43,483 nucleotides of DNA from positions 1 to 43,483 of the forward strand of contig NZ_JAKMHX010000020.1 in assembly GCF_022048975.1 (NCBI RefSeq), given 5' to 3'. The stretch comes from Sporosarcina cyprini. Lineage in GTDB: Bacteria > Bacillota > Bacilli > Bacillales_A > Planococcaceae. The notes below the pieces were generated by a model, which was not told the DNA's origin, searched no databases, and saw nothing but the letters and a program-made list of their open reading frames with translations. Positions within the stretch are counted from its first letter, which is position 1; every line of letters begins with the position of its first letter. Positions 41,859-43,483 of the stretch are shown in pieces. Made by a program: the position numbers and the translations under genes.

Positions 41859-42722
41859 GTGGAGATTAGACATTTACAGACATTTCAAATTGTAGTGGAA
41901 GAACAGAATCTAATACAGGCCGCTATGCGTCTCAATTACTCACAACCGACTGTGACCAAACACCTGCAGCAATTGGAAGAGGAAATCGGTTTGCCGCTAT
42001 TCGAGAAAGTGGACAATCGTAGAAGGTTAACGAAAGCCGGAGAATTTCTGTACGAGCATTCGAAGAATATCCTCAATGAGCTCTTCATCCTTCAAATGGG
42101 AATGGAAGATTTAAAAGGGGAAAAGCAAACAATTCGGGTATGTGGTTTAGATGAATATTGCGATCGTTTCTTTCTGCCATTCGTTCGAAGCTTTCAAAAA
42201 AAGAACCCCAATGTTCTATTTGATGTGCGAGCAATCAACAGCAGTGACGATTCCCTGCAGGCGGTCATCCTCGATGAGTCGGATTTCGCAATTGTTGCCG
42301 GGAGACCCCTCAGCACAGATATCTCCTCTCAAATTATTGACTATGATGACCTGGTGCTCTTCGCTTCAAGCGATGTAGCTGCTGACCCTGCAAGGACGGA
42401 GGAGTACTTGGAGAAATATCCTGTCCTCGTCGATCACAATGCTCCCTTTATTAAATTTGAGATTTTGAAAAAAGGAACCAACTTTTCAAATACCGTTCAA
42501 TGCAACAGTGACGAAGCAATAAAAAATGCCGTTCTGCAGCATGAATACTTAGGCATTATCGGAACTGGACGAATTAAAGAAGAAATCCGTTCCGGGACTG
42601 TCACCGTTTTGGAAACGTATGCATCTAATAACCCCGTCAAACTCATTGTGTTGACAAAAAAACTGGGCAACCCGGTATTTCAAGACTTTTTCACTACGTT
42701 TGGCAAGGCAAATCGGCTGTAA
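41859..42722 (+). CDS. LysR-family transcriptional regulator
   Basis: A 287-residue protein from a GTG start after AGGACAGGTGG. The N-terminal winged HTH (1-60) is standard: LQTFQIVVEEQNLIQAAMRL, then S-Q-P-T-V-T-K-H-L-Q-Q-L-E and L-P-L-F-E-K. A linker helix and a two-lobed effector domain (about 90-285) follow. It is divergent from the yfcC-abgB operon, the usual arrangement for a LysR activator of the neighbouring operon that also represses itself. The effector is unknown, possibly the substrate or product of the hydrolase. Confidence 0.93.
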   Translation: MEIRHLQTFQIVVEEQNLIQAAMRLNYSQPTVTKHLQQLEEEIGLPLFEKVDNRRRLTKAGEFLYEHSKNILNELFILQMGMEDLKGEKQTIRVCGLDEYCDRFFLPFVRSFQKKNPNVLFDVRAINSSDDSLQAVILDESDFAIVAGRPLSTDISSQIIDYDDLVLFASSDVAADPARTEEYLEKYPVLVDHNAPFIKFEILKKGTNFSNTVQCNSDEAIKNAVLQHEYLGIIGTGRIKEEIRSGTVTVLETYASNNPVKLIVLTKKLGNPVFQDFFTTFGKANRL

Positions 42723-42820
42723 TTTATAAATGGAGCCAGGTATATATACTTAAAAGCTAAGTGCAGAGACAAAAAAATTCATAGAATTATACGGTAGCTG
42801 AATATAAAGGGGAAATTTGA

Positions 42821-43018
42821 ATGGAAGAGGAACTTGCGGAAAAAGTAAAAGAGGAACTTGCAGATCGGTTAGGATTAGATAAACCTGAACAATTGAAAAG
42901 TACTATGTTTCAAGGTGACTTTGGTTTTAGCATTGATTTATCTCTACTCATTCCCTTATTGTTAGTAGTTGTACTAGCCGTTTTTCTACTTAAAAGCAAA
43001 AAAAAGAGCAGTAAATAA
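42821..43018 (+). CDS. Small single-helix membrane protein
   Basis: A 65-residue protein. Residues 1-36 are acidic/amphipathic (EEELAEKVKEELADRLGL), 40-57 form one strong hydrophobic helix, and the end is a lysine-serine tag. AAAGGGG lies 8 nt before the ATG. The orientation predicts a basic C-terminus inside the cell. The family is not recognised. The preceding gap 42723-42820 shows nothing notable. Confidence 0.6.
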   Translation: MEEELAEKVKEELADRLGLDKPEQLKSTMFQGDFGFSIDLSLLIPLLLVVVLAVFLLKSKKKSSK

Positions 43019-43100
43019 TAGGCGCATCTCCCTACAATGGATTTGCGCCTTAGAGCGTAGGCAAAGTCACTTTGAGATGAATAAAAATGCATAACCAACC

Positions 43101-43216
43101 GGCAGGGAGCGCAACTTCGCTTTCCATGGGCTTGGCTTCAGCCTCCTCGTCACTCCGTTCCTGCGGGGTCTTCAGCTCAAGCTATTCCCATAGGAGTCTT
43201 CGTTGCGCTCCCTGCC
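43101..43216. repeat. Palindromic intergenic repeat, copy 2
   Basis: Ends are a perfect 15-bp inverted repeat GGCAGGGAGCGCAAC / GTTGCGCTCCCTGCC (43101-43115, 43202-43216). The inside (CAGCCTCCTCG, CCTGCGGGGTCTTCAG, then AGGAGTC) is of the same general Bacillaceae GC-rich repeat type as the other copies. No open frame. 43217-43315 shows nothing recognisable. Confidence 0.8.
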
Positions 43217-43315
43217 TTTTGATACAATTTCTTTATGGTTGAGTAATTAAACTTCTTGTATACGAGGTCTACATGTTGATTATTACCAACATTATACCTT
43301 ATTAGCAGAACATCC

Positions 43316-43450
43316 GTTGATTGGAGCGGAAGGCGTCGACTCCTGGGGGATGAGCGGGATAGGTGAGACCCCACAGGGAAAGCCGTAACACCGAACGGCT
43401 TTTGCGACAAAAAGCAGAGCGTTTGGAGCAAGCTTGAATCGCTAATCAAC
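43316..43450. repeat. Palindromic intergenic repeat, copy 3
   Basis: Bounded by GTTGATT (43316) and AATCAAC (43444-43450). Begins GTTGATTGGAGCGGAAGGCG, then CGACTCCTG, and continues with GGTGAGACCCC. It is the same family as 21612-21813 in opposite orientation. The last 33 nt of the window show no feature. Confidence 0.82.
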
Positions 43451-43483
43451 AGGAAGAGGATGCCTTAATTTCTGCAAAGAACG

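Overview
The window reads as chromosomal DNA of a Gram-positive, low-to-moderate GC Bacillales bacterium. The gene set and protein texture fit the Planococcaceae (Sporosarcina-like), but this is inferred from resemblance to remembered Bacillus subtilis proteins, not from a search. Evidence includes the recU-ponA pair, yppE, mrfA/mrfB, gpsB, a Bacillus-type RNase P RNA, ypsC, ypvA, double-headed dynA, ypeQ and cspD, plus strong Shine-Dalgarno sites, frequent TTG/GTG starts and stem-loop/T-tract terminators.

Layout. 1-564: interspersed-repeat arrays and the ponA terminator. 565-3911 (minus): ponA and recU. 4084-14353 (plus): yppE, mrfA, a membrane protein, amj (alternate lipid II flippase), a decayed gene remnant, mrfB, gpsB, rnpB, the RNA methyltransferase ypsC and the DinG-like helicase ypvA. 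14404-14859 (minus): an orphan CheX-like phosphatase. 15074-20079 (plus): dynA, a two-domain rhodanese and a metallophosphoesterase. 20153-21097: an RNase HI-like gene, a zinc-finger protein and a cold-shock protein. 21300-25225 is more accessory: small membrane proteins, lipoproteins, a TPR protein, a duplicated helical protein and a frameshifted HD-hydrolase. 25293-33198 holds NAD-related genes: the niacin repressor NiaR, the PnuC nicotinamide-riboside transporter, a NadR-type NMN adenylyltransferase/ribosylnicotinamide kinase and a Nudix-winged-helix (NrtR-type) regulator, mixed with an MFS pump, an FAD amine oxidase and two small unknowns. 33713-38573: an ABC-2 exporter operon and trailing small genes, one split by an in-frame stop. 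38666-42722: an M20 aminoacyl-hydrolase and YfcC-type transporter operon, divergent from its likely LysR regulator. The end carries two palindromic intergenic repeats.

How genes fit together. ponA/recU/gpsB/amj/dynA concern envelope growth, division and membrane upkeep; recU/mrfA/mrfB/ypvA concern DNA repair. PnuC would import nicotinamide riboside and NadR would convert it through NMN to NAD, with two candidate regulators nearby. The pnuC and nrtR upstream regions share a conserved 26-nt sequence, which suggests a common operator. The YfcC-hydrolase operon has a perfect-consensus cre site and two LysR-type inverted repeats 22 bp apart in the divergent promoter region.

Most unusual signals: an ordered 8-unit array of GAG[C/A/T]GGTT cores spaced 20 or 21 nt in a conserved rhythm, present in at least three copies and too irregular for a protein repeat; the shared pnuC/nrtR motif; mrfA and mrfB split by amj, which has its own ECF-sigma-like promoter; and three gene lesions (frameshift at about 24186, in-frame stop at 37769, decayed remnant at about 8520-8760).
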